From NCBI RefSeq assembly GCF_020400605.1, contig NZ_JAINRD010000001.1:186001-250000 (forward strand): a stretch of 64,000 nt of DNA. Direction: 5' to 3'. The stretch is from Streptomyces aculeolatus (GTDB taxonomy: Bacteria > Actinomycetota > Actinomycetes > Streptomycetales > Streptomycetaceae). The translations under genes were made by a program, and so were the position numbers. The notes beneath the pieces were generated by a model, which saw only the letters and a list, made by a program, of their open reading frames with translations, ran no database searches and was not told where the DNA came from. Of the stretch, positions 53,109 through 62,394 are shown piece by piece (within the stretch, counting starts at the first letter, position 1; each line of letters opens with the position of its first letter).

Positions 53109-54840
53109 TTGACCGCGGAGGGGGAGGCAGCGGGCGCGTCCGCTGCGGGCGGGGGCAGCGGTACCGGGGCTGCTGCCGGCGGTGGTGAGTACCGCGGTGG
53201 TGCGCACGATGGCAGTGAGCACGGTGGTGCCGACATCCGGCCGCTGGAAGAGGACGACCCCGCGGCACTCGGCTCGTACACGCTGCTCGGGCGGCTCGCC
53301 TCCGGCGGCATGGGACGTATCTTCCTCGCCCGTTCCGTACGCGACGGCTCCCTCGCCGCCGTCAAGACACTCCTCGCCGAAGGCGAGGTCGACCCCACCG
53401 ACCGGCGGCGCTTCGCGCGCGAGGTGAAAGTCGCCCGGCGCGCCGAGGGCGTACGCACCGCGCGTGTCCTCGACGCCGACCCGGACGCGCCGCGGCCCTG
53501 GATGGCGACCGAGTACGTGCCCGCCCCCTCGGTGGCCGAACTCGTACGCCGCGCCGGGCCGCTGGCCGGGACCGCCGCCCGCTGGGTCACCCGCGGCGCG
53601 CTGGAGTCGCTCGCGGAGCTGCACCGCCAGGGCATCGTCCACCGCGACGTCAAGCCGCAGAACCTGCTCCTCGAACTCGCCGGACCCCGCCTGATCGACT
53701 TCGGCATCTCGCACGCCGCCGACCTGACCCGCACCCAGCTCACCCTGGGCACCGTCGCCTTCACCTCCCCCGAACAGGCCGCCGGCGAACCGTCCACCGC
53801 CGCCTCCGACGTCTACCGAGCTGGCGGAGCTCCCGACGGTGCCGGACGCGGGCGGCTGGCTGCCGGCGCCGTGGGCCGGGCTGATCGACGGGTACGCGCG
53901 GCAGGGGCGGGCACTGGCGGCGGACCCGCGGGTGCTGCGGGAGGACGGGGGCGCTTCCGGGAGCACGGAGGGGCGCGGGCAGGCCTGGCCCGCGCCGGCG
54001 GGCGGGGCAGCGGGTGCGACGGCGGCTGCCACCCAACTGCCGCCGAAGACGGTACGGGAGGCGCCGGACACGGTGCGGGAGCCAGCCGTCGCCGCACCGG
54101 ACCCGGGCCGGCCGGCGGCACCGGCTTCCGAGGTTCCCGGGCCGCGGCGGAGCGCGGGTGCCCCCGGTCCCGTAGCGGAAAAGGGCGGGAATGACGAAGA
54201 AGGTGAAGAGGGTGAAGAGCGCGAGGGGCACGGGCGGGGCGCGCGGGTCTTCGTACGCTCCGTACGGACCCTCATGGCCCTCATCCTCCTCGTCCTCTTC
54301 GGCGGCGGCGCCTACTCCTACTTCCGCTCCCAGCAGTCCGCCGAACCCGACGCGACCGACCGCGCCTTCGCCGACGTGGCGACCGGCGAGTGCGTACGCA
54401 CCGGCCTCGACCCGGCGAGCGGCTGGACCGGCACCGCGCCCGACGCCGTCGCCTGCGGCGCCGCGCCCGACGCACCGTGGCGGGTGATCGCCACGGAGAG
54501 CGGCGGCCACGTCGAGCGGTGCATGGGCACCGACGCGGCGGTGGCGTGGAACCGGCAGAGCGACGCGGGCATCGTCAGCATCTGCCTGGAACGGCGGTTC
54601 ACCGAGGGCGAATGCGTCATCGGCACCGCGCCGCAGCAGGGCTCACTCCTCGACGTCACGCCGATCACGGACGACGCCGTGTTCGCCACCACCGTCGGAT
54701 GCTCCGACACCGCACCGGAGGGCCGCGCGGTGCTGCAGGTACTGGCCCAGGTCACGGGCGCAGAAGAGTGCCCGGCGCAGACACAGGTGCGGTACCTGTT
54801 CAGCGAACGGGGGCGGACCCTGTGCCTGACCTCGGCGTGA
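53109..54840 (+). pseudogene. Serine/threonine protein kinase with internal deletion and frameshift
   Basis: Frame 1 (TTG 53109) gives a Pro/Gly-rich leader and the kinase N-lobe and catalytic part: LASGGMGRI, AAVKTLL, HRDVKPQN, DFGIS, SPEQAAGEPS and AASDVY near 53814. There the frame breaks: residues that follow (RAGGAPDGAGRG) are not kinase-like. In another frame, from about 53815, ELAELPTVPDAGGWLP...WAGLIDGYARQG matches the later part of the neighbouring kinase, then a TM helix (near 54265) and a Cys-containing extracellular domain to 54840. Compared with the neighbour, about 65 codons of the C-lobe are missing, with a length not divisible by three. Confidence 0.75.
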
Positions 54841-56030
54841 CCCCCGCCCCGCTGCACCGCGCCGACCCGCGCCACCTCGGCCCGTACCGGCTCGTCGCCC
54901 GCCTCTCGGCAGGCGGCATGGGCCGCGTCTACCTCGCCGTCGAAACCGGCACGGGCGAACTGGCCGCCGTCAAAACCCTCCTGGCGCAAGGGGAGGCCGG
55001 CGACGCGGACCGGGCGCGGTTCGCCCGCGAGGTCGGCGTGGCCCGGCGGGTCGCCGGGCCGCACACCGCGCGGGTACGCGCCGCAGACCCCGAAGCGCCG
55101 CGGCCGTGGCTCGCCACGGACTACGTGTCGGCGCCCTCCCTCGCCGAACTCACCGCGCGCGGCGGCCCCGCCGACCCCGCGACCGTCGCCGGACTCGCCG
55201 CCGACTGCGCGACCGCCCTGGAGGCACTGCACGCCGCCGGCGTCGTCCACCGCGACCTGAAACCGCAGAACGTGCTGCTGCCCGCCGACGGCATCCGCGT
55301 CATCGACTTCGGCATCTCGCACGCCACCGACCTCACCCGGACCCGGCTGACCCTCGGCACCCTCGCCTACATCGCCCCCGAACAGGCCCGCGGCGAACCC
55401 GCGACCCCCGCCTGCGACGTCTACGCGCTCGGCGCCACCCTCTGCACCCTCGCCACCGGCCGCCCGCCGGCCCCCGACACCGGCGACCCCGTCCGGCTGC
55501 TGGCACTCGTCGCGCGCGGCGCCGTCGAACTCGACGCCGTACCGGAGCCGCTGCTCGGCCTCGTACGCGCCTGCCTGGTGCTCGACCCGACGGCCCGGCC
55601 GCAGCCGGGCGAACTGCGGGAGCTGGCACAGGAGGCGGGCGCGGCCGCCGCCGCTTCGGACGGTGGCGGGGGAGGCGGTGCCGCCGGGTCGGCGTGGCCG
55701 GGCATGCCGGACCGGTGGGCGGGGATCGTCCTGGCGTACCAGCGGCAGGGGCGGGAACTGGCGGAACGGTACGGGGGCACGGAACCGGCGCCGCCGGGCG
55801 GGCCGGCGCCGGCCGGGCAGGCGGGCCCCGCAGGGGCGGCGGGGCGGGGGCGCAGCCACGGCGGGCGCCCGTACCGGAGGCGCCTGCGCCCGAGGCGTCC
55901 GCGCCTGAAGCGCCCGCGCCCGAGGTGTCCGTACCCGAGGCGACGGCTGTGGATCCCGGTGCCGCCAGGGCCCGTGCCCGCACCCCGGAGCCCTCGACCG
56001 GCGGGCCCGCGCGGCGCTACGCCGGGCTGA
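54837..56030 (+). CDS. Serine/threonine protein kinase
   Basis: A 397-residue frame with a complete kinase domain (about 15-285): LSAGGMGRVY (P-loop), AAVKTLL (Lys), HRDLKPQN (catalytic loop), DFGIS, APEQARGEPATPACDVY. The start GTG 54837 overlaps the stop of the preceding kinase remnant (GTGA). After about residue 335 the sequence turns into an Arg-rich run (RRRLRPRRPRLKRPRPRC), which is an out-of-frame reading of a PEAP-repeat linker. The -1 frame continues to a membrane helix ending at 56158, so the protein is probably membrane-anchored in the intact gene. Confidence 0.85.
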   Translation: MTPAPLHRADPRHLGPYRLVARLSAGGMGRVYLAVETGTGELAAVKTLLAQGEAGDADRARFAREVGVARRVAGPHTARVRAADPEAPRPWLATDYVSAPSLAELTARGGPADPATVAGLAADCATALEALHAAGVVHRDLKPQNVLLPADGIRVIDFGISHATDLTRTRLTLGTLAYIAPEQARGEPATPACDVYALGATLCTLATGRPPAPDTGDPVRLLALVARGAVELDAVPEPLLGLVRACLVLDPTARPQPGELRELAQEAGAAAAASDGGGGGGAAGSAWPGMPDRWAGIVLAYQRQGRELAERYGGTEPAPPGGPAPAGQAGPAGAAGRGRSHGGRPYRRRLRPRRPRLKRPRPRCPYPRRRLWIPVPPGPVPAPRSPRPAGPRGATPG

Positions 56031-56158
56031 CGCCCCGGGGTTGGCGGGCCGCCGGCAGCCTGGTCGGGAACTGCGCGGGGCTCGGCTTCCTCCTCCTCGG
56101 CCTGCTCGCCGTCGGCGCCACGCTCATCGCGATCGTGGTCGCCGTCGTCTTCTTCTGA
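55853..56158 (+). other. Out-of-frame C-terminal tail of the kinase (linker and membrane anchor)
   Basis: In the -1 frame relative to the kinase, the stretch reads PEAPAPEASAPEAPAPEVSV followed by RRYAGLTPRGWRAAGSL and the hydrophobic helix GLGFLLLGLLAVGATLIAIV, ending at a stop at 56158. The breakpoint lies in a G-rich run near 55835-55855 (GGGGCGGCGGGGCGGGGGCG). A missing base in that run would restore the frame. Confidence 0.7.
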
Positions 56159-56239
56159 GTCTTCTTCCGACCCCGGCCCGCGACCCGCACTCGCTCCCCG
56201 TCGTCGCCGGGCACGCCCGCGGCGTACCCGCGCGCCCCG

Positions 56240-56830
56240 CTATATCCGGTCCGCCGCACCGAGATACAGCCCCGCCAGCCGCGGCAGGCGCCTGTGCATC
56301 TCCCCGTCGTCGTCGAAGTCGAAGTCCTCCCCCATGTCGTGCACCCCCATGTCGTGCGCCGCGCCGCGCTGCCCGTCCGCCGGCCGGTACGCGGCCCACG
56401 CCTCGTGGAACGCCTCCTTGCTGCCCGTCAGGCGCTCGAAGGCGGCGCCCGCCGCGTAGTTCACCTCTTCGAGGAACAGCACGTCGTCGTGGCCCGCCCG
56501 CGCCGCCTCGGCGACGGCCGGATGCCCGGCGAGGCTGTCCGGCGCGGCGGCCGCGCGCTCGTACCACTCGCGGCCCAGGGCGATCACCCCGGCGCGGAAG
56601 TCCATGAAGCTGTCGTCCGAGCAGCCCCCGCCGATCACATACGCGGCAGCCCACACATCCCAGCGGTACAGCGCACCGTGCACCTCGCCGAACCGCTCCG
56701 CGTACTCGAGGATCTCCTGCGGGGGGAGACCCGCGAGGAGCCGCACGAGCGCCTCGTCGAACGTCACACCGCCCGCAGCCGCGGAGGAGCGCGCCGATTC
56801 CACGAGGTGCCAGAACCGATCGATGTCCAT
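56240..56830 (-). CDS. DUF4240 domain protein
   Basis: A 196-residue soluble protein of the DUF4240 family: MDIDRFWHLVESAR, PPQEILEYAERFGEV, YRWDVWAAAYVIGGGCSDDSFMDFRAGVIALGREW and an acidic C-terminal tail (MGEDFDFDDDGEMH). The domain is widespread in actinobacteria and of unknown function, often near proteins of signalling and stress. ATG at 56830 is chosen because the domain starts here. Confidence 0.9.
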   Translation of the reverse strand: MDIDRFWHLVESARSSAAAGGVTFDEALVRLLAGLPPQEILEYAERFGEVHGALYRWDVWAAAYVIGGGCSDDSFMDFRAGVIALGREWYERAAAAPDSLAGHPAVAEAARAGHDDVLFLEEVNYAAGAAFERLTGSKEAFHEAWAAYRPADGQRGAAHDMGVHDMGEDFDFDDDGEMHRRLPRLAGLYLGAADRI

Positions 56831-57176
56831 GGCCCGTACTGTGGCACCGGCCACTGACATTCCGGTCTCATCCAGCAAACGCGTTGCACGGGCGCGGCGG
56901 GCATGGCACATTGGCGCCCGTCCGTGCTCCCACGGGCGAACCCGTCGGCCGTCCCGGCCGGCGCAGTCACGGTGAGGAACGAAGCCTTTGATCCCGGCGC
57001 CCGTCAGCGGCCGCCGTCGGCGCCGAGCGGCGCGCCCGCTTCCGTAGCGGACCCGCACGCTCGAACCGCCGGACACGAACCGTCCCGTACGGCGGCCCCA
57101 CGATGCCCACGCGCACAGCCGTGGGCGCTCTGTCCTGCGTTCACACACCAGAGACTTTCGTGAGGTCGACACCACC

Positions 57177-57959
57177 GTGGCTACTCCCTTGGACGAGCAG
57201 GTCCAGAACTTCGCCGTCGCCAACCTCCGGCGCCGCCCCGACGTCGTCATGACCGGCGGCTTCGTCGCCGGCTTCTCCCCCGGCACCGACAGCCCGTACC
57301 TCAACTACGCGACCCCGCTGCCCGGCACCTCCCCGACCCGCGCCGACATCGCCGCGCTGGTCGGCGCGTTCCGGGTGCGGGGGCTGCTGCCCCGGCTGGA
57401 GTTCGCACCCGAGGCCGCGCCCGCGGCCGCGGCGGCGCTGCGGGAAGCGGGATTCGGGACGGAGGCCGTCCACGAATACCTCGTCTGCACCCCCGACACG
57501 TACACCGACCCGCTGCCCGGCGGTGACGGGCCGCGGGTGGAGACGCCCGCCACCGACGCCGAGTTCCAGGCGCTGGACGCGGCGCTCGCCGAGGCGTTCG
57601 GTGGCGTGTTCGCCGCGTCCGCCGACGGCGCGGCGCGGCTGCGGCGGCTGGGGCAGGACGGCGGGGAGGTGCGGTTCGTACGGGCCGGGGACGGCGGCTG
57701 CGCCGGCGGCGCCACGTGCTCGCCGCCGGCCGAGGACACCGCGGAACTCGCCGGCGTCGGCACCCGCCCCGCGCACCGGCGCCGCGGTGTCGCCGCGGCG
57801 GTGACCGCGGCGCTGACGGAGGCGATGTTCGCCCGCGGGGCCGGCTCGGTGTGGCTGGAGTACTCCGGCGAGAGCTCACGCGGCACGTACGCCCGCGTCG
57901 GCTACCGCCCCGGCGGCACCCGCCTGTACGTCTCCCTGCCCGCGGCACCGCCCGCCTGA
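57177..57959 (+). CDS. GNAT family N-acetyltransferase
   Basis: A 260-residue acetyltransferase-like protein. The C-terminal half contains the acetyl-CoA binding motif GVGTRPAHRRRGVAAAVTAAL (R/Q-x-x-G-x-G/A, about 193-213), with EYSGESSRGTYARVGYRPGGTRL after it; the N-terminal half is a second, degenerate GNAT-like domain. The substrate is unknown. GTG at 57177. It converges with the secreted protein gene and shares a terminator with it. Confidence 0.88.
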   Translation: MATPLDEQVQNFAVANLRRRPDVVMTGGFVAGFSPGTDSPYLNYATPLPGTSPTRADIAALVGAFRVRGLLPRLEFAPEAAPAAAAALREAGFGTEAVHEYLVCTPDTYTDPLPGGDGPRVETPATDAEFQALDAALAEAFGGVFAASADGAARLRRLGQDGGEVRFVRAGDGGCAGGATCSPPAEDTAELAGVGTRPAHRRRGVAAAVTAALTEAMFARGAGSVWLEYSGESSRGTYARVGYRPGGTRLYVSLPAAPPA

Positions 57960-57971
57960 CCCGGACCCGGC

Positions 57972-58003
57972 CGGGCGGCTCCCCCCCTTGCGGGAGCCGC
58001 CCG
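57972..58003. terminator. Bidirectional terminator between GNAT and secreted protein genes
   Basis: CGGGCGGCTCCC (57972-57983) and GGGAGCCGCCCG (57992-58003) are perfect 12-bp arms over an 8-nt loop with a C-run, in the convergent gap between 57959 and 58026. Confidence 0.85.
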
Positions 58004-58025
58004 CCGGCGCGGCTTCGGCGGCCGG

Positions 58026-58628
58026 TCAGAGCTCCGGCTGCCAGGGGAGGACCCGGAAGTCGCCCGTGCCGCGCTTGACCTTCTCGAACGGCGCCGAACT
58101 CACGCACGGCGCCAGGTCCTTGTCCTCCACCGGGCTGCCCGTGGCCGCCCAGCTGTAGCCGAGGCGGTCGTTGCGGCCCTGGTCGTGGACGGTGACGCCG
58201 ACGCGCAGGCCCTTCGCGCCCGGCAGGTCGGTGTCGGTGATGACGCCGGAGACGACGGCCACCTTGCCGCCCGTGACGAGGCAGTCGACGTCGGCCTCCG
58301 CCCAGGCGCCCTCGCCGTTGAGGTAGTGGCTGAAGCGGAAGGTGCCGGTCGCCCGGAGGGGGTCGTCGTTGTGCTTCGCGGCGAGGCGGGCGTCGAAGGA
58401 GAAGGTGATGTCGTCGCCGAGCGAGCGGGTCAGCTTCGCGGTACCCGTCAGGGAGGCCGCGGGCCGCTGCCCGCGGTCGGCACTCGCGGGGTTCTCGGCG
58501 CTCTTGCCGCTCTCGGCGCTGCCGGCGCCGCCGTCGCCGGCCGCGGCGGCGGTACCGGACGTGGCCGTGGCGAGCAGTGCGGCGGCGAGGGCGACGGTGC
58601 GGAGGCGGTTGCTGCGTACGTAACGCAA
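58026..58628 (-). CDS. Secreted hypothetical protein
   Basis: A 200-residue protein with a Sec signal (about 1-30, ending TSGTAAAA). The mature part has a beta-rich look (LTRSLGDDITFSFDARLAAK, GTFRFSHYLNGEGAW, VISGVITDTDLPGAKGLRV) and two Cys residues that could form one disulfide. No domain is recognised. ATG at 58628; the leader carries the palindrome CCCGGACGGTCCGGG. Function unknown. Confidence 0.75.
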   Translation of the reverse strand: MRYVRSNRLRTVALAAALLATATSGTAAAAGDGGAGSAESGKSAENPASADRGQRPAASLTGTAKLTRSLGDDITFSFDARLAAKHNDDPLRATGTFRFSHYLNGEGAWAEADVDCLVTGGKVAVVSGVITDTDLPGAKGLRVGVTVHDQGRNDRLGYSWAATGSPVEDKDLAPCVSSAPFEKVKRGTGDFRVLPWQPEL

Positions 58629-58653
58629 GAGGCGTGCTCCTCAAGGGCTGTTG

Positions 58654-58668
58654 CCCGGACGGTCCGGG
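58654..58668. promoter_or_regulatory. Palindrome upstream of the secreted protein gene
   Basis: CCCGGAC-G-GTCCGGG is a perfect 15-bp palindrome, 26 nt upstream of the ATG of the leftward gene. Operator or leader hairpin. Confidence 0.4.
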
Positions 58669-58794
58669 TGCCAGCAGCCTCGCCCGCCGCGGGCACGCAC
58701 CGCGTCAGACCGCGGCGGCAAACGGCGTACCTCCCCGGTCTGCCGCACCACCCCGCCCGGCTACCTCCCCGGCATGACACGCTGTACGTGACCA

Positions 58795-58806
58795 GGGAAG
58801 CTTCCC
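58795..58806. promoter_or_regulatory. GGGAAGCTTCCC palindrome upstream of the TerD-VWA gene
   Basis: Perfect 12-bp palindrome. A TGACAC hexamer 20 bp before it could be a -35 element. It is 112 nt upstream of the TerD-VWA ATG and lies in the divergent gap, so it may serve either gene. Confidence 0.4.
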
Positions 58807-58917
58807 ACCGCCGGCCGCGGAACCCCGCCACGGCGTCGGGAGTTCCCCACGGAACCGGGATGCGCCGGAGCCGCCGCCGCAGCCGCCGCACGACCGCAAC
58901 GGAGAGGGGCCGCTTCC

Positions 58918-60558
58918 ATGCCCACCGGACCGCTCGCCAAAGGCGCCAACCTGCCCGTCGACGCCCCCGCGGTACGCGCCGAACTCTCCTGGTCCGCAGG
59001 CCCCGCCGTACCCGACGTCGACGCCTCCGCGCTGCTGCTCACCGCGGCCGGCCGGGTCCGCGACGACGGCGACTTCGTCTTCTACAACCAGCCGCAGCAC
59101 ACCTCCCAGGCGGTCACCCACCTCGGGAAACAGCAGGCGGGCGGCCGGTACACCGACACCGTCGAGGTCCTGCTGACGTCCCTGGGACCGGACATCGAAC
59201 GCGTCGTCCTGTGCGCCTCGGCCGACGACGGCACCTTCGGCCAGGTACCCGGGCTGTCGATGCGGCTCCTGGACGCCGCAACGGGCGCCGAACTGGCCCG
59301 CTTCGACATGGAAGCGACCACGGAGACGGCCTTCGTCGGCGGTGAACTGTACCTGCGCGGCGGCCGCTGGAAGTTCCGCGCGGTGGGCCAGGGCTACGCC
59401 TCCGGCCTCGCCGGCCTGGCCACGGACTTCGGCATCACGGTCGACGACACCCCTCCGCCCCCTCCCTCCCCCACCCCGCCCACACCCACCCCCGCCCCGC
59501 CGACCCCGCCCCCGGCCGCCCCGGCACCCTCCGCCCCGCAGGCCCCGATGCCGCAGGCCTCCGCCCCGCAGGCCTCCGCCCCGCAGGCGCCGATGCCTCA
59601 GGCACCCGCCCCGCAGGCCCCCATGCCTCAGGCGCCCGTGCCGCCCGCGCCCGCTCCCGGGCAGGGGCCGCCGACCGCTCCCTACCCGCCGGCTCCCCCC
59701 GCCGCCGCACCTCCTGCCCCGGGCCCGTATCCCGCGCCCGGCGGCCACCCCGCGCCGACGGCCGCCGCCTCACCCGCCGCGTCCGGCGGGCCGCGTCTGG
59801 TCAAGGGCGAGGAGCACCTGCCGGTCGACATGCGCAAGCGGCTGTCGCTGCGCAAGGAGCAGGTGGCCGTCAGCCTGCGCAAGCACGGGGCCGCCGGCGT
59901 CTCCGCCCGCGTCATCGTCGTCCTGGACGCCTCCGGTTCCATGACCCGCCTCTACGCCCAGGGCGTCGTCGCCGACGTCGTCGAGCGGGTGGCAGCGGTC
60001 GCCGCGGAGCTGGACGACGACGGTGCCATGCAGGCGTGGACGTTCGCCTCCCATCCGGCCCGGCTTCCGGACCTGCTTCTGGGGGATCTCCCCGACTGGC
60101 TGCGACTGCACGTACGGGTCGGGCAGCTGGCCCTCTTCCGCCCCCGCAAGAAGCGCAAGGGCCTGGAGAACGGCCAGATCGACATGCGGACGGTCGGTAT
60201 CCAGAACGAGGAGCAGAAGGTCATCGCCGAAGTCCGCGCCTACGTCCGCGAGAACCCGGCACCGGATCCCACGCTCGTGCTGTTCTTCTCGGACGGCGGC
60301 GTCTACCGCAACGCGGAGATCGAGCGCGAGCTGCGGGAAGCGGTCGAGGAGCCGATCTTCTGGCAGTTCGTGGGCCTCGGTGCCTCCGACTACGGCGTAC
60401 TGGAGCGGTTCGACAGCCTTGTGGGCCGCCGCGTCGACAACGTCGGGTTCTTCGCCGTCGACGACATCAGTGGCCTCCCCGACCCCCAGCTCTACGACCG
60501 CCTCCTCTCACAGTTCCCCGGCTGGATCACCGCCGCCCGCGCCGCGCGCATCCTCTGA
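58918..60558 (+). CDS. TerD domain-VWA domain fusion protein
   Basis: A 546-residue protein. Residues 1-185 are a TerD-like calcium-binding beta domain ([10 protein letters not shown], then [49 protein letters not shown]), residues 186-300 are a Pro/Ala/Gln-rich linker with [10 protein letters not shown] repeats, and residues about 330-546 are a von Willebrand A domain with the MIDAS motif DASGSM near 339. Proteins of this kind belong to the tellurite/stress family, and the VWA domain suggests metal-dependent protein binding. ATG at 58918. Confidence 0.93.
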   Translation: MPTGPLAKGANLPVDAPAVRAELSWSAGPAVPDVDASALLLTAAGRVRDDGDFVFYNQPQHTSQAVTHLGKQQAGGRYTDTVEVLLTSLGPDIERVVLCASADDGTFGQVPGLSMRLLDAATGAELARFDMEATTETAFVGGELYLRGGRWKFRAVGQGYASGLAGLATDFGITVDDTPPPPPSPTPPTPTPAPPTPPPAAPAPSAPQAPMPQASAPQASAPQAPMPQAPAPQAPMPQAPVPPAPAPGQGPPTAPYPPAPPAAAPPAPGPYPAPGGHPAPTAAASPAASGGPRLVKGEEHLPVDMRKRLSLRKEQVAVSLRKHGAAGVSARVIVVLDASGSMTRLYAQGVVADVVERVAAVAAELDDDGAMQAWTFASHPARLPDLLLGDLPDWLRLHVRVGQLALFRPRKKRKGLENGQIDMRTVGIQNEEQKVIAEVRAYVRENPAPDPTLVLFFSDGGVYRNAEIERELREAVEEPIFWQFVGLGASDYGVLERFDSLVGRRVDNVGFFAVDDISGLPDPQLYDRLLSQFPGWITAARAARIL

Positions 60559-60693
60559 CCTCCCCGTCCGGGCCCTGCCCGCGCCCGGCCCGCGCGCGGT
60601 CTCGGTCCCGGCACTTCCGGGCGGCCGGCCTGTCCTCCCGTGCCTGGGCCGGGCCACCGCGCCACCGCCCGTTGGGCGTCGGCCGCGGGCCGG

Positions 60694-61590
60694 TCAGCCT
60701 GCGGCTGCGGCCGTGTGCGGGACGAGTGCGGATATGACCGCGTCCCACAGCTCCGGTGGTGGCATCTGGTGCCCCATGCCGGTCAGGGGTACGAGCTCGG
60801 CCCCCGGGATCTCGCGTGCCAGCGCCTCGCCGTGGGCGTAGGGAAACAGCGGGTCGTGCGTGCCGTGGAACACGAGGGTCGGTGCGGTGATGTCGCCCAG
60901 CGACTGCGCGGGCGGCTCCTTTCCGCCGTCGAGGACCCAGTGGTTGGCGGCCGCGGCGGGGACGGGGCTGCGGTCGAAAGCCCGGCCGGCGACGCGGCGT
61001 ACCCGCTGCTCGTCCACGGGGATGGCACCGGCGAAGGTGCGCTCACCGGCGAGGAAATGGGAGATGACCGACTCCCGGTCCGACCAGTCCGGCCCCGGCT
61101 GCGGTTCCGCGAACTTCCGTGACAGCTCCTCGCTCATCGGCGGCAACCCGGGACGGTCGGGCCCGCCCGGTGTCGCCGGGCTCGTGGAGATCAAGGTGAG
61201 CGAGGCGACCCGGCCCGGATGCCGCAACGCGATGAGCTGCGCCATTCCGCCGCCCATCGAGACGCCCACGAGGTGCGCGGAGTCGAGGCCGAGTGCGTCG
61301 AGCAGTCCGACCACGTCGTCTATCAGGTCCTCGCCGCCGTAGGACGGCTCACCCACGGGGAAGGTCGTGGACCGGCCCGTATCGCGCGTATCGAAGCGGA
61401 CGACGTACCGCCCGGCCGCGGCCAGGCGTGAGCAGAAGCCGTCCTCCCACCAGTCCATCGACGCCTCGGCGCCCCCGATCAGCAGGATCGGCGGATCCGC
61501 GGCCGCACCGAACGCCTGCGTACAGATTTCGACATCCCCGACCCGCACCAACCGCTCGGCCGCGGGCCGGACTTCCGCCGTGCCGTTCAT
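60694..61590 (-). CDS. Alpha/beta hydrolase
   Basis: A 298-residue alpha/beta hydrolase. The nucleophile elbow is GVSMGG near 110-115 (Ser112), the acid/base are in HGTHDPLFP and GMGHQMPP. It resembles anthracycline methylesterase-like hydrolases (RdmC-type) but this cannot be fixed by sequence alone. It begins at ATG 61590, divergent from the HxlR regulator, which probably controls it. Confidence 0.88.
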   Translation of the reverse strand: MNGTAEVRPAAERLVRVGDVEICTQAFGAAADPPILLIGGAEASMDWWEDGFCSRLAAAGRYVVRFDTRDTGRSTTFPVGEPSYGGEDLIDDVVGLLDALGLDSAHLVGVSMGGGMAQLIALRHPGRVASLTLISTSPATPGGPDRPGLPPMSEELSRKFAEPQPGPDWSDRESVISHFLAGERTFAGAIPVDEQRVRRVAGRAFDRSPVPAAAANHWVLDGGKEPPAQSLGDITAPTLVFHGTHDPLFPYAHGEALAREIPGAELVPLTGMGHQMPPPELWDAVISALVPHTAAAAG

Positions 61591-61624
61591 GACTCGCCTC
61601 CCTCACCTGGCTTTTCCGAAGGTT

Positions 61625-61661
61625 ACTACATTTCTCAAAGCTCGTGCTACATTTTTCGTAG
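61625..61661. promoter_or_regulatory. Operator candidate between hydrolase and HxlR regulator
   Basis: ACTACATTT (61625-61633) and GCTACATTT (61646-61654) form a direct repeat 21 bp apart, and CTAC-ATTTTTC-GTAG (61647-61661) is an inverted element. The stretch is AT-rich compared with surroundings, as expected of a divergent promoter. Confidence 0.5.
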
Positions 61662-61691
61662 CGAAATTGGGAGCGCGGAAGGAGAGCGGCG

Positions 61692-62360
61692 ATGGCGAGG
61701 GGCAGCGGCGACGAGAGGCGGACTTACGGGCAGGCGTGCCCGATCGCCCATGCGCTCGACATGATCGGGGAGCGCTGGGCGCTGCTCGTCGTGCGCGAGC
61801 TGCGCCTGGGCCCCCGGCGTTACGCGGACCTGCAGGCCGCGCTCCCCGGCATCGGGCCCAGCGTGCTGTCCCAACGCCTGCGGGACCTGGAGCGGTTCGG
61901 TGTGCTCGCGCACCGAGCGCTGCCGCCACCCGCCTCGGCGAAGGTGTACGAGCTGACGGAGTGGGGCAGCGAGCTGGAGCCGGTCTTCGCCGCTTTGCGC
62001 AGGTGGGGGCTGCGTTCGCCGGTGATACCGCTGAAGGGGGTGCTGACCTCCGACACCGTTCTGCTCGGGCTGCGCGCCTACTTCCAGCCGCAGCCGCATG
62101 CGGCGTGGTCGGCGAGCTACCGCATAGAGCTGGAGCGTGAGGTGTACGGGGTGGAGGTCGCCGACGGCGAGTTGACCGCCGTGCGGCGCGGCGAGGAGCC
62201 GAGGTCTCCGGACGTCGCGGTGACGACGGACCACGACACGCTGCAGTCGGTTCTGTCCCACGAGCGTCCGCTGGCCGAGGCGGTCGAGGCGGGGGAGCTG
62301 AGGGTCGAGGGTGACGGGGAGGTAATGGAGCGGCTGGTGGCGGCGGTGCAGCGGCGCTGA
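61692..62360 (+). CDS. HxlR family transcriptional regulator
   Basis: A 222-residue winged-helix regulator. The HxlR domain (about 13-100) has CPIAHALDMIGERWALLVVRELRLGPRRY and the wing LSQRLRDLERFGVL. A C-terminal extension (about 110-222) may bind a ligand or form dimers (SCP2-like possibility). The Cys in QACP near 17 is the place where some HxlR members sense redox or aldehydes. ATG at 61692; divergent from the hydrolase. Confidence 0.9.
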   Translation: MARGSGDERRTYGQACPIAHALDMIGERWALLVVRELRLGPRRYADLQAALPGIGPSVLSQRLRDLERFGVLAHRALPPPASAKVYELTEWGSELEPVFAALRRWGLRSPVIPLKGVLTSDTVLLGLRAYFQPQPHAAWSASYRIELEREVYGVEVADGELTAVRRGEEPRSPDVAVTTDHDTLQSVLSHERPLAEAVEAGELRVEGDGEVMERLVAAVQRR

Positions 62361-62394
62361 GGCCCCGACCTGCGCACTCGCCGTGTCCGCGGGG

